Assembly: GCF_040049275.1 (NCBI RefSeq)
Contig: NZ_JBDZDT010000010.1
Coordinates: 62,001 to 126,000 of the forward strand
Direction: 5' to 3'
Origin: Aquabacter sp040049275
Lineage (GTDB): Bacteria > Pseudomonadota > Alphaproteobacteria > Rhizobiales > Xanthobacteraceae
Length of the DNA: 64,000 bases
A model generated the notes under the pieces. It was not told the origin of the DNA. It saw only the letters and a program-made list of their open reading frames with translations, and searched no databases. Shown piece by piece: positions 25,257-32,693 of the stretch (the first letter of the stretch is position 1; the number at the start of each line of letters is the position of its first letter). Position numbers and translations under genes: made by a program.

Positions 25257-25721
25257 GTGCGCGCTGTTCTTGCCGCCCTCTTTCTCCTGCTGGCGCTCCC
25301 CGCCTTCGCCGTGCAGCCGGACGAGGTGCTTCCCGACCCGGCGCTTGAGGCGCGGGCGCGGGTGCTGTCGCAGGAATTGCGCTGCATGGTCTGCCAGAAC
25401 CAGTCCATCGACGACAGCGACGCGCCTCTCGCACGGGATCTGCGCATCCTGGTGCGCGACCGTCTGAAGGCGGGGGACAGCGACAGCCAAGTCCTGGATT
25501 TCCTGGTGGCCCGCTACGGCGAGTTCGTGCTGATGCGCCCCGTCTTCTCCTGGCGCAATGCCCTCCTTTGGGGTGCACCCGTGTTGGTGCTGGTCCTCGG
25601 CGGGGTGGTGGCATGGGTTGGGATGCGTCGCCGCCGGGAGGCTGCGCCCGCCACGCCGCTGACGTCAGAGGAAGAGGCCCGGGTGGCGCGGCTGCTCGCA
25701 GAAAAAGGGCCGCAGGACTGA
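25257..25721 (+). CDS. ccmH: Cytochrome c maturation thioredoxin-like subunit CcmH (CycL)
   Basis: 154 residues from GTG. Signal peptide ending PAFAVQ, then LSQELRCMVCQNQSIDDSDAPLARDLR with the redox pair Cys43 and Cys46 (CxxC), and a C-terminal membrane helix (ALLWGAPVLVLVLGGVVAWVG). It keeps the apocytochrome CXXCH thiols reduced for haem attachment. This is the short single-domain form, consistent with CcmI being a separate gene here. Last gene of the block; ccmABCDG are not in the window. Confidence 0.93.
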   Translation: MRAVLAALFLLLALPAFAVQPDEVLPDPALEARARVLSQELRCMVCQNQSIDDSDAPLARDLRILVRDRLKAGDSDSQVLDFLVARYGEFVLMRPVFSWRNALLWGAPVLVLVLGGVVAWVGMRRRREAAPATPLTSEEEARVARLLAEKGPQD

Positions 25722-26285
25722 GCCGTCCTCGCTGCTTTCACGCAGCGGCGAAGGGGTTCGGCCGTCATTGCCTCCCGCACTCTTTCAGTCCAGACACCGC
25801 CTCCGCATACGCGGCAAGCATGGCCTCAGCCGTTTGTTCATCCGCCGAAAGGCGAGGATTCTGGAGCCGGCAATCCGCCTCGGGGCCGCTGCCTGCCTCA
25901 TGCAGCACGCTGATGCCTTCGACGCATGCGGCTCGCTCCCCTTCAGTTAAGTCTTTTTGCTTCAAGTGGGTAGATGTTAAAGCAATCGAAGTCCTGGATG
26001 TTTGTTCATTCAGAAGGTGAGTCCGGCTAATAAGCCGAAGACCCTCGTAGAATCTCAGGTAAATATGATCGTTCTCGGGTGCATTATGCTGCCGTGATCG
26101 GTCAGAATCTGGGCGTGCTTTCCTGAGGACCGCTCCGCGCGTAGCGCCTCATCGTGTCGTCACGAGCCGCACGACGTCGTTCCATGCCCCGAGGGCCACA
26201 AGCGCGGATCCGGCTGCGAGATCCCGGCTGGAAACAGCCGTGCTCTGCCGGCCTGTTCCGCCAATTCAACCTCGAGGAGGCGGAC
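25722..26285. other. 564-bp intergenic region, lower GC, no supported gene
   Basis: Between ccmH and the VWA gene. The stretch from about 25950 to 26110 is visibly richer in A/T than the flanks. A 66-codon minus-strand frame at 25765-25965 has a natural-looking composition but needs a TTG start with no ribosome site, so I do not call it. The end carries the GAGGAGG site for the VWA gene. The composition break fits an insertion boundary. Confidence 0.5.
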
Positions 26286-27860
26286 ATGTCCGATACACAC
26301 GCGCATGATTTCGATCCGGCGGAAGATTTCGAGTTCGAGCTGGATGTGTCGAAGCAGTTCGACTTCGATCTCAGCATGGATTTCGATACCAAGGTCGACT
26401 ACGAAAGCGACTTCGAGGCCCATGGAAACGTTGATGTCGACGTGGACATCAAGGAGAATTTTGCCGGCTTCAACGTGGATGTTCAGGCTGTCGGGCCGGA
26501 CACCGCCGTCGAGACCAATCTTGCCGTGGTGGTCACCGATCATTATTCGAGCATCGCCCTGTCCGGCTATTCCGCGACCGGCACGAAGGTGGATCCGGAG
26601 CCGCAGAATGCGGTGCCCAACGCAGTCAACGATACCGTCTATCTGGAGCTGGGCGACCTGAAGACCATCAGTGCGCTGGCCAACGACACCGATTCCGACG
26701 GCAGCATCGTTCCCTCCTCGGTCCAGATCACGACTGCGCCGATGCTCGGCAGCGCCGTGGCCAATGCCAACGGCACCATCACCTATGACGACGCCATCAC
26801 CAACACCCCCGCCGACAACAGCGCCGTCGACACGCTGACCTATCAGATCAGCGACAATGGGGGCGGGACCGACCAGGCGAGCGTGACCATCAACATCATC
26901 GACCCCCTGGTGGAGGTATCGAGCGACATGGATGCGGGCCCGAACGGCCAGGCGCTCGGCCTCACCCTCACCACGGAAGACCGCACGGCGAACACCACCA
27001 GCTTCGTGAATGTGGGGCTTCAGTCCGGCGACCTGCCGAGCGCGGCCATCAATGTGGCCTTCATCTACGACGCATCCGGCAGCGTGAGCCTCGCGCAATA
27101 TGTCCAGGAGATCCAGGCGGTCCAGAACACCATCGATGCCTTGCGGGAGGAGTATGCCGGAGCCTCGAACACCATCAGCGTGCAGCTGATCCGCTTCTCC
27201 GTGGGTTCAGACAATTCCACGACCTATGATCTCTACAACTCCGCGCTGAACGACATCTCGCAACTGGCGATCACGGACTATTCGAACGGCGGCGGCACGA
27301 ACTACGAGGCCGCGCTTCAGGACGCCCTTGCATTCTTTGCAAGCGCCGACCCCTCGAACACCGAGGACAATTACGTGCTGTTCGCCTCGGACGGCATGCC
27401 AAACATCGGCTCCCATGCCGATGAGGCCTCCGCGCTGAAGGCCATATCGAGCATCTCCGCCGTGGGCTTCGGGGCGGGCATCAACACCGCGACCCTGGAC
27501 CAGCTCGACAATACCGGCGGCTCGCAAGTGGTGGGCACCGCGGCCGATCTGGGGGATGTCTTTGCCAATTCGCCGCTTTTCGGAGCGGAGCTGGTGAGCT
27601 TCGGCCTCACCCTCAGCGTCGACGGCGGACCGGCTACGCTGATTGCCGACCAGGATGACCTCACCTCGCTGGGCGGCGGGGATTATTCGCTCAACCTTGC
27701 CTCGGTGGCGGGGCTCACGGGCATTCTGGGTCAAAGCAATATCTTCACTGCGACCGCGGTGTTCGACACGGACAACGATACCGGCACGACGGCCGATCGC
27801 GTCACGCTGAGCACCGTGAATACCGTCCAGGGGGCCGTGCCCGAACTTTTCTGGGTCTGA
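26286..27860 (+). CDS. Acidic VWA-domain protein with Ig/cadherin-like domain, probably secreted or surface
   Basis: 524 residues; GAGGAGG lies just upstream. Three parts are visible. Residues 1-100: strongly acidic alternating strands rich in D, F and V (HDFDPAEDFEFELDV, FDFDLSMDFDTKVDY, VDVDVDIKENF). Residues 112-205: an Ig/cadherin-type domain (NDTVYLELGDLKTISALANDTDSDGS ... LTYQISDNGGGTDQASVTIN). Residues 255-440: a von Willebrand A domain with the metal site DASGS at 262-266, GGGTNYEAALQDAL and LFASDGMPNIG. There is no signal peptide, no membrane helix, few or no cysteines. That fits type I secretion, though no secretion genes lie nearby. Function unknown. It splits the ccm-degP order. 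Confidence 0.75.
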   Translation: MSDTHAHDFDPAEDFEFELDVSKQFDFDLSMDFDTKVDYESDFEAHGNVDVDVDIKENFAGFNVDVQAVGPDTAVETNLAVVVTDHYSSIALSGYSATGTKVDPEPQNAVPNAVNDTVYLELGDLKTISALANDTDSDGSIVPSSVQITTAPMLGSAVANANGTITYDDAITNTPADNSAVDTLTYQISDNGGGTDQASVTINIIDPLVEVSSDMDAGPNGQALGLTLTTEDRTANTTSFVNVGLQSGDLPSAAINVAFIYDASGSVSLAQYVQEIQAVQNTIDALREEYAGASNTISVQLIRFSVGSDNSTTYDLYNSALNDISQLAITDYSNGGGTNYEAALQDALAFFASADPSNTEDNYVLFASDGMPNIGSHADEASALKAISSISAVGFGAGINTATLDQLDNTGGSQVVGTAADLGDVFANSPLFGAELVSFGLTLSVDGGPATLIADQDDLTSLGGGDYSLNLASVAGLTGILGQSNIFTATAVFDTDNDTGTTADRVTLSTVNTVQGAVPELFWV

Positions 27861-27874
27861 ACGCTCCTGATCCT

Positions 27875-27900
27875 GGCCTGGCCTCCTCGGGGGCCGGGCC
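27875..27900 (+). terminator. GC-rich hairpin after the VWA gene
   Basis: GGCCTGGCC and GGCCGGGCC are separated by 8 bases, 15 bp after the VWA stop codon. The stem has one central mismatch. It lacks a U-run, so termination is only possible, not shown. Confidence 0.4.
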
Positions 27901-28057
27901 TTGCAGAGAATACAGGGTCTTAACCCTTCTCACGCAGGCGTGACGCACATTACAGCTCGGTAATCCCCCCGCCAGCCCGCTGTAACAAACCGGTCCCTAC
28001 GATCCGTTCTCGAGGCTGCCCCATGGTGGGGCGATATCCAGAGAGACAGTGATCCCA

Positions 28058-29602
28058 ATGACCGGCTTCACCTCCCCCAATTCCCAGGTCCGCCGCCGCC
28101 GCGCCGCCCTTCTCGCGGGCGTCGTGGGCCTCGCCATGACCGGCGTCGTCGCCGGCCAGTTCATCCCGCCCTATACCACCCCCGCCAATGCGCAGATCAC
28201 CACCAACCAGTCGGCCGGCCAGAACTCGTTCGCCGACGTGGTGGAGAAGGTCTCTCCCGCCGTCGTGTCCGTGAAGATCAAGAAGGACGTCGACGCCAAG
28301 AACATGGCCATGAACGAGGACGGCCTCGGTGGCGGCGACATCCCGCCCCAGATCGAGCGCTTCCTCAAGCGGTTCGGCTTCGAGAACGGCCAGGGCGGCC
28401 AGGCGCCCCGCGCGCAGCGCGGCGAGCCGGGTGGCCGCCGCGTGGTGGGCCAGGGCTCCGGCTTCATCATCTCCGCCGACGGCTACGTGGTGACCAACAA
28501 CCACGTGGTGGAGGGCGCGAGCGAAGTGGACGTGACCACCACTGACGGCAAGGAATACACCGCCAAGGTGATCGGCACCGATCCGCGCACCGACGTGGCG
28601 CTGCTGAAGATCGAGGGCAAGAGCGACCTGCCGTGGGTGAAGCTCTCTGACTCGACCCCGCGCGTCGGCGATTGGGTGATCGCGGTGGGCAATCCGTTCG
28701 GCCTCGGCGGCACGGTCACCGCCGGCATCGTCTCGGCCCGCGGCCGCGACATCGGCGCCGGCCCCTATGACGACTTCATCCAGATCGACGCGGCGGTGAA
28801 CCGGGGCAATTCCGGCGGCCCGACCTTCGGCCTCAATGGCGAAGTCATCGGCATGAACACCGCCATCGTCTCGCCCTCGGGCGGCAACGTGGGCATCGCC
28901 TTCGCCATCCCCTCCGAGACCGTGAAGACGGTGGTGAACCAGCTCCGCGAGACGGGCAAGGTGGCGCGCGGCTATATCGGCGTGCAGATCCAGCCCGTCA
29001 CCGACGACCTCGCCTCCGGCCTCGGCCTCAGCGAGGCGCAGGGCGCGCTGGTGGCCCAGGTGCAGCCCGACACGCCTGCCGCCAAGGCCGGCCTGAAGAG
29101 CGGCGACGTGGTGCAGAAGCTGAACGGCGACACCGTGAAGGATGCCCGTGACCTCTCGCGCCGCATCGGCATGATGAAGCCCGGCTCCAGCGTCGCTCTG
29201 GTGGTGGTCCGTGACGGCAAGACCATGAATGTCGATGTGAAGCTGGAGCAGCTTCCCAACGAGAAGCAGGCGAGCCTCGAAGACAAGGACGGCGCGGAGA
29301 AGCCCGGCACCAATGTGCCGCGCCTCGGCCTTCAGCTGGCTCCGGCCAAGTCCGTGCAGGGCGCCGGCAGCGAGGGCGTGGTGGTCACCGAGGTGGATCC
29401 CAATGGCGCCGCTGCCCAGCGCGGCATCCGCTCCGGCGACGTCATCCTCGATGTCGGCGGCAAGGCGGTGTCGAGTGCGAACGATGTGCGCGACGGCCTC
29501 GCCGCCGCGAAGGCGGAGAACCGCAAGGCGGTGCTCATGCGGGTCAAGGGCGAGCAGGGCGTGCGCTTCGTCGCCGTCTCCCTCGCCGACAAGGCGGGCT
29601 GA
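28058..29602 (+). CDS. degP: Periplasmic serine protease DegP/HtrA (Do family)
   Basis: 514 residues. Signal segment with a basic start (RRRRAALLAGVVGLAMTG). Protease domain with His149 (TNNHVV), Asp179 (RTDVALLKIE) and Ser252 (RGNSGGPTFGL). Two PDZ domains follow at about 290-375 and 415-505. It degrades or refolds damaged periplasmic proteins, including c-type cytochrome intermediates. ATG at 28058 is preferred over the GTG at 28049 because GAGAG is better spaced. In many Hyphomicrobiales degP directly follows the ccm genes; here the VWA gene lies between. A good terminator follows it. Confidence 0.93.
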   Translation: MTGFTSPNSQVRRRRAALLAGVVGLAMTGVVAGQFIPPYTTPANAQITTNQSAGQNSFADVVEKVSPAVVSVKIKKDVDAKNMAMNEDGLGGGDIPPQIERFLKRFGFENGQGGQAPRAQRGEPGGRRVVGQGSGFIISADGYVVTNNHVVEGASEVDVTTTDGKEYTAKVIGTDPRTDVALLKIEGKSDLPWVKLSDSTPRVGDWVIAVGNPFGLGGTVTAGIVSARGRDIGAGPYDDFIQIDAAVNRGNSGGPTFGLNGEVIGMNTAIVSPSGGNVGIAFAIPSETVKTVVNQLRETGKVARGYIGVQIQPVTDDLASGLGLSEAQGALVAQVQPDTPAAKAGLKSGDVVQKLNGDTVKDARDLSRRIGMMKPGSSVALVVVRDGKTMNVDVKLEQLPNEKQASLEDKDGAEKPGTNVPRLGLQLAPAKSVQGAGSEGVVVTEVDPNGAAAQRGIRSGDVILDVGGKAVSSANDVRDGLAAAKAENRKAVLMRVKGEQGVRFVAVSLADKAG

Positions 29603-29692
29603 GGCCCGCTTTCCCGGCGCTCCCACGGGGGAGGGGGCGCCGGCCTTCTGAACCCCGGCGGCCAACGTCGCCCCTGTTGCCGCCTCGGTTCC

Positions 29693-29734
29693 GCCGGCGT
29701 GGAGGGCTTTTCGCTCTCTGCGCCGGCCTTTTTT
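29693..29734 (+). terminator. Rho-independent terminator after degP
   Basis: GCCGGCG at 29693-29699 pairs with CGCCGGC at 29721-29727, followed by a run of six T. The loop can pair further (GGAGGGC with GCTCTC). Ninety bases after the degP stop and 46 before the response regulator start, so the regulator probably has its own promoter or relies on read-through. Confidence 0.75.
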
Positions 29735-29779
29735 CATGACGCTGCCATGTGATGGCGGCGCGAACCGGGATATGGAAGC

Positions 29780-30496
29780 ATGAGCGCCCTTCTCAGCACG
29801 GATGATGATTTCGCCATGCGCCTTCTCCTGATCGAGGACGACCGGGACGCGGCCGACTATCTGCGCAAGGCCTTCCGCGAGGCCGGCCACGTGGTGGACC
29901 ATGCGGCCGACGGGGAGGAGGGCCTCGCCCTCGCTCTGGACGGCCGCTACGACGTGCTGGTGGTGGACCGCATGCTGCCGCAGCGCGACGGCCTCTCCGT
30001 GGTGGCCGAGCTGCGCCGGCGCGGCGAGGCGACGCCGGTGCTGATTCTCTCGGCGCTCGGACAGGTGGACGACCGGGTGGTGGGCCTGCGCGCCGGGGGC
30101 GATGATTACCTGCCCAAGCCCTATGCCTTCACTGAGCTTCTGGCGCGCGTGGAGGCCCTGTCCCGCCGCGGCGCCCCGCAGGCGGCCGACACGCTCTACA
30201 AGGTCGGCGAGCTGGAGCTGGACCGCCTCGCCCACCGGGTGAGCCGGGGCGGCAAGGACATTCCCCTCCAGCCGCGCGAATTCCGCCTCCTGGAATATCT
30301 CATGCGCCATGCGGGGCAGGTGGTGACGCGCACCATGCTGCTGGAGAATGTGTGGGACTATCATTTCGACCCGCAGACCAATGTGATCGACGTGCACGTC
30401 TCCCGGCTGCGCTCGAAGATCGACAAGGGTTTCGACGTGCCGCTGATCCACACCGTGCGGGGAGCGGGCTACATGGTGCGCGAAGGTCTGCGGTGA
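29780..30496 (+). CDS. OmpR-family response regulator
   Basis: 238 residues from ATG 29780; ATG 29816 (MRLLLIEDDRDAADYLRKAF) is the start expected from homologues and may be the true one. Receiver with phospho-acceptor Asp63 (Asp51 from the shorter start) in LVVDRMLPQRDG and Lys in DDYLPKPYAF. Winged helix at the C-terminus: LQPREFRLLEYLMRHAGQVVTRTMLLENVWDYHFDPQTNVIDVHVSRLRSKID. Its partner kinase starts at 31257 but is separated by a 730-bp insertion-like unit. In related genomes such a pair lies between degP and glnE. Confidence 0.9.
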   Translation: MSALLSTDDDFAMRLLLIEDDRDAADYLRKAFREAGHVVDHAADGEEGLALALDGRYDVLVVDRMLPQRDGLSVVAELRRRGEATPVLILSALGQVDDRVVGLRAGGDDYLPKPYAFTELLARVEALSRRGAPQAADTLYKVGELELDRLAHRVSRGGKDIPLQPREFRLLEYLMRHAGQVVTRTMLLENVWDYHFDPQTNVIDVHVSRLRSKIDKGFDVPLIHTVRGAGYMVREGLR

Positions 30497-30511
30497 GGGG
30501 GATCGCAGGTC

Positions 30512-30710
30512 TTCGTCCTGGACAAGAGAGCGCGCAGCGCGAGCGCAGATCCGGGACCCAGCGCAAGGGGCCGCCGAAGGCGCTTCAACCCGTTCCCGCT
30601 GCCACGCAGCGGGAACGTAAAAGCGCTGGTCGCGGGGTGACCGCTTCGCGGGAGTCTTGCGCTGGGTCCCGGATCTGCGCTCCGCCTGCGGCGTCGCTTG
30701 TCCAGGACAA
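30512..30710. repeat. 200-bp palindromic element, copy 3 (left of GIY-YIG gene)
   Basis: Starts TTCGTCCTGGACAAGAG and ends GCTTGTCCAGGACAA, with inner arms GCAGATCCGGGACCCAGCGC and GCGCTGGGTCCCGGATCTGC. The centre has the stem CGTTCCCGCTGC-CAC-GCAGCGGGAACG. It begins 16 bp after the response regulator stop and ends 7 bp before the GIY-YIG stop codon. The copy at 31044 carries the same interior reversed. Confidence 0.88.
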
Positions 30711-30717
30711 CGGCGCT

Positions 30718-31005
30718 TCAGGCGAGGTCCTGCGCCAGATCGCGCCAATCGGGGTTGTGCTCTTCGATGAGAGCGATTTTCCAGTCTCGCCGCCATCTCT
30801 TCAGAGCCGCTTCCCGGACGCGGGCTTCGTCGATGGTGAGGTAGGTTTCCAGATGGACGAGAAGCTTCACGCTGTGAGTCTGCGTGAAGCCGGCGACGAC
30901 CCCAGACCGATGCTCCTCAAGGCGCCGGACAATGTTGCCGGTGGAGCCGGTATAGAGAGTGCCGTTCCGCTGGCTCGCCAGGATGTAGACCGCGAAGTCT
31001 GCCAT
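30718..31005 (-). CDS. Small GIY-YIG nuclease family protein
   Basis: 95 residues, essentially a single GIY-YIG domain: FAVYILASQRNGTLYTGSTGNIVRRLEEHRSG carries the two Tyr-containing strands and the Arg/His of the active site, VHLETYLTIDEARVREAALKRWRRDWKIALIEE carries the helix with the metal-binding Glu. This matches the short stand-alone GIY-YIG proteins (UPF0213/DUF type) that occur in many copies in rhizobia. No DNA-binding extension. Antisense to the two-component genes. A longer frame upstream to 31215 only reads repeat DNA. Flanked on both sides by inverted copies of the 200-bp element. Confidence 0.87.
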   Translation of the reverse strand: MADFAVYILASQRNGTLYTGSTGNIVRRLEEHRSGVVAGFTQTHSVKLLVHLETYLTIDEARVREAALKRWRRDWKIALIEEHNPDWRDLAQDLA

Positions 31006-31043
31006 GGCCCCATCATAGCCAAGCTGAGGCTGCACGGTAGCCC

Positions 31044-31241
31044 TTGTCCTGGACAAGCGACGGCGAAGCTTGAGCGCAGATCCGGGACCCAGCGCAAGAC
31101 GTCGGCGAAGCCGGCAATCCGCGACCAGCGTTTTTGCGTTCCCGCTGCGTGGCAGCGGAAACGGGTTGAAGCGCCTTCGGCGGTCCTTTGCGCTGGATCC
31201 CGGATCTGCGCTCAAGCTTCGCTTTCGCTTGTCCAGGACAA
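31044..31241. repeat. 200-bp palindromic element, copy 4 (right of GIY-YIG gene)
   Basis: Starts TTGTCCTGGACAAGCG and ends CGCTTGTCCAGGACAA. Its interior (GCGACCAGCG, GTTCCCGCTGCGTGGCAGCGG, GTTGAAGCGCCTTCGGCGG) read on the other strand matches copy 3 closely. It starts 38 bp upstream of the GIY-YIG start codon and ends 15 bp before the kinase start, so hairpins here could affect kinase translation. Confidence 0.88.
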
Positions 31242-31256
31242 GGGCCGGAGCGCGCC

Positions 31257-32666
31257 ATGAAGCTCCCCCGCAACCTCTCCCGGCTCATCCGGACCACGGC
31301 CTTCAAGCTGCTGGCGGTGTACCTGCTCGTCTTCGCCGTCTTCGCGCTGTTCATGATCGGCTATGTGGCGTGGCACACGCGCCAGCTCATCGAGAGCCAG
31401 GTGGCGGAGAATGTGGCGACCGAGGTGCGCTCGCTCGCCGAGCAATACCGCATGGGCGGCATCCAAAGGCTCGTGCTCGCCATCGATCGGCGCACGCGGC
31501 GGCCGGGGTCGTCCATCTACCTGCTGTCCAACTTCGCCGGAGAGGTGCTGGCCTCCAACGTGTCGGACCTGCCGCTGGGGCTGCTTGAATCCCAGGGCAC
31601 GCGCTTCACGCCCTATCGCCGCTCCGAGGAGCCGGGCGCCAAGGAGAACCTCGCCTTCGTGCAGGTCTTCCTGCTGCCCGGCGGCTACCGGCTGCTGGTG
31701 GGGCGCGACGTGGAGGAGCGGGACACGGTGCGCCAGATGGTGGTGCGCCCGGCCCAGGGCGCGCTGCTGCTGATCCTCGTGCTGGGCGTCGTCGGCGGCT
31801 TCTTCGTGACGCGGCGCGTGCTGAAGCGCATCGATTCCATGACCGCCACCTCCGAAACCATCATGGCCGGCGACCTCTCCGGCCGGCTCGCGGTGGACGG
31901 CACCGATGACGAGTTCGACCGGCTCGCCCATTCCCTCAACACCATGCTGGACCGCATCGAGGGCCTGATGGTGGGGCTGAAGGAAGTCTCCGACAACATC
32001 GCCCACGATCTGAAAACCCCGCTCACCCGCCTGCGCAACCGGGCCGAGGAGGCGCTGCGGGGGGCGACCAGCGAAACGCAGTACCGCACCGCTCTGGAGA
32101 CCACAATCGAGGAGAGCGCTGCGCTCATCCGCACCTTCGATGCGCTGCTCATGATCGCCCGCGCGGAGGCGGGGCAGGCGCGCGACACCATGGTGGACGT
32201 GGACCTGAAGGACATTGCCGAGAACGTGGGCGAACTCTACGAGCCTTTGGCCGACGAGCAGGGCCTCGACCTCACCGTGGAGGCGGAGCCCGTCACCGTG
32301 CATGGCGTGCGGGAATTGCTCGCCCAGGCGCTGGCGAACCTCGTGGACAATGCCATCAAATACGGCCTGCCGAAGGACGGCACGCGCGGCAGCATCCGGG
32401 TGTCCCTGCGGCGCGAGGGCGACGCGGCGCTTCTGGAAGTGGCCGATTCCGGAGAAGGAATTCCGGCTAAGGATCGCGACCGGGTGGTGGAGCGCTTCGT
32501 GCGGCTCGATGCCTCCCGCACGCGCCCGGGCTCGGGCCTCGGCCTGTCCCTAGTGGCAGCGGTGGCGCGGCTCCATGGAGGGGCGCTGACCATGTCCGAT
32601 GCCGGGCCGGGCCTGCGCGTGACGCTCCGGCTTCCGACGCGAATCGCGGAAGGGCTTGCGCAATAG
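31257..32666 (+). CDS. HAMP-containing sensor histidine kinase
   Basis: 469 residues. Membrane helices at about 17-38 and 168-186 enclose a periplasmic domain of 130 residues. HAMP (about 188-240), the dimerisation box VSDNIAHDLKTPLTRLRNRAEEAL with His250, and ATP-binding boxes NLVDNAIKYG, DSGEGIPAKDRDRVVERFVRLD and GSGLGLSLVAAVARLHGG. Start chosen at MKLPRNLSRL behind CCGGAGCGC; a longer frame reads the repeat. It is the natural partner of the regulator at 29780, now 760 bp away. glnE follows 27 bp downstream. Confidence 0.92.
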   Translation: MKLPRNLSRLIRTTAFKLLAVYLLVFAVFALFMIGYVAWHTRQLIESQVAENVATEVRSLAEQYRMGGIQRLVLAIDRRTRRPGSSIYLLSNFAGEVLASNVSDLPLGLLESQGTRFTPYRRSEEPGAKENLAFVQVFLLPGGYRLLVGRDVEERDTVRQMVVRPAQGALLLILVLGVVGGFFVTRRVLKRIDSMTATSETIMAGDLSGRLAVDGTDDEFDRLAHSLNTMLDRIEGLMVGLKEVSDNIAHDLKTPLTRLRNRAEEALRGATSETQYRTALETTIEESAALIRTFDALLMIARAEAGQARDTMVDVDLKDIAENVGELYEPLADEQGLDLTVEAEPVTVHGVRELLAQALANLVDNAIKYGLPKDGTRGSIRVSLRREGDAALLEVADSGEGIPAKDRDRVVERFVRLDASRTRPGSGLGLSLVAAVARLHGGALTMSDAGPGLRVTLRLPTRIAEGLAQ

Positions 32667-32693
32667 AGCGGGCTTGTGCCTTTAGGGGAGGCA

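Larger units (their letters stand above)
30512..31241. mobile_element. Candidate composite unit: GIY-YIG gene between two inverted 200-bp elements
   Basis: Copy 3 (30512-30710) and copy 4 (31044-31241) have interiors that are reverse complements of each other, so they form long terminal inverted repeats around one small nuclease gene. The unit sits neatly between a response regulator stop and the ribosome site of its kinase. No transposase and no obvious target duplication is visible. Mobility is inference from layout. Confidence 0.4.

Noticed and set aside
22657..25614. 985-codon minus-strand open frame across ccmE, ccmF and ccmH
   Set aside because: It crosses three certain genes on the other strand and reads as Arg/Gly/His-rich text without motifs.
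25765..25965. 66-codon minus-strand frame in the gap after ccmH
   Set aside because: Composition is natural, but it needs a TTG start with no ribosome site and matches nothing I know. Left as part of the intergenic description.
27950..30796. 948-codon minus-strand open frame across degP and the response regulator
   Set aside because: Antisense artefact of codon bias; includes repeat DNA at its start.
30352..31260. 302-codon plus-strand frame across the repeats and GIY-YIG gene
   Set aside because: Most of it is translation of the two palindromic elements, with repeated SADPG/CPGQ-type segments; the GIY-YIG protein on the other strand explains the centre.
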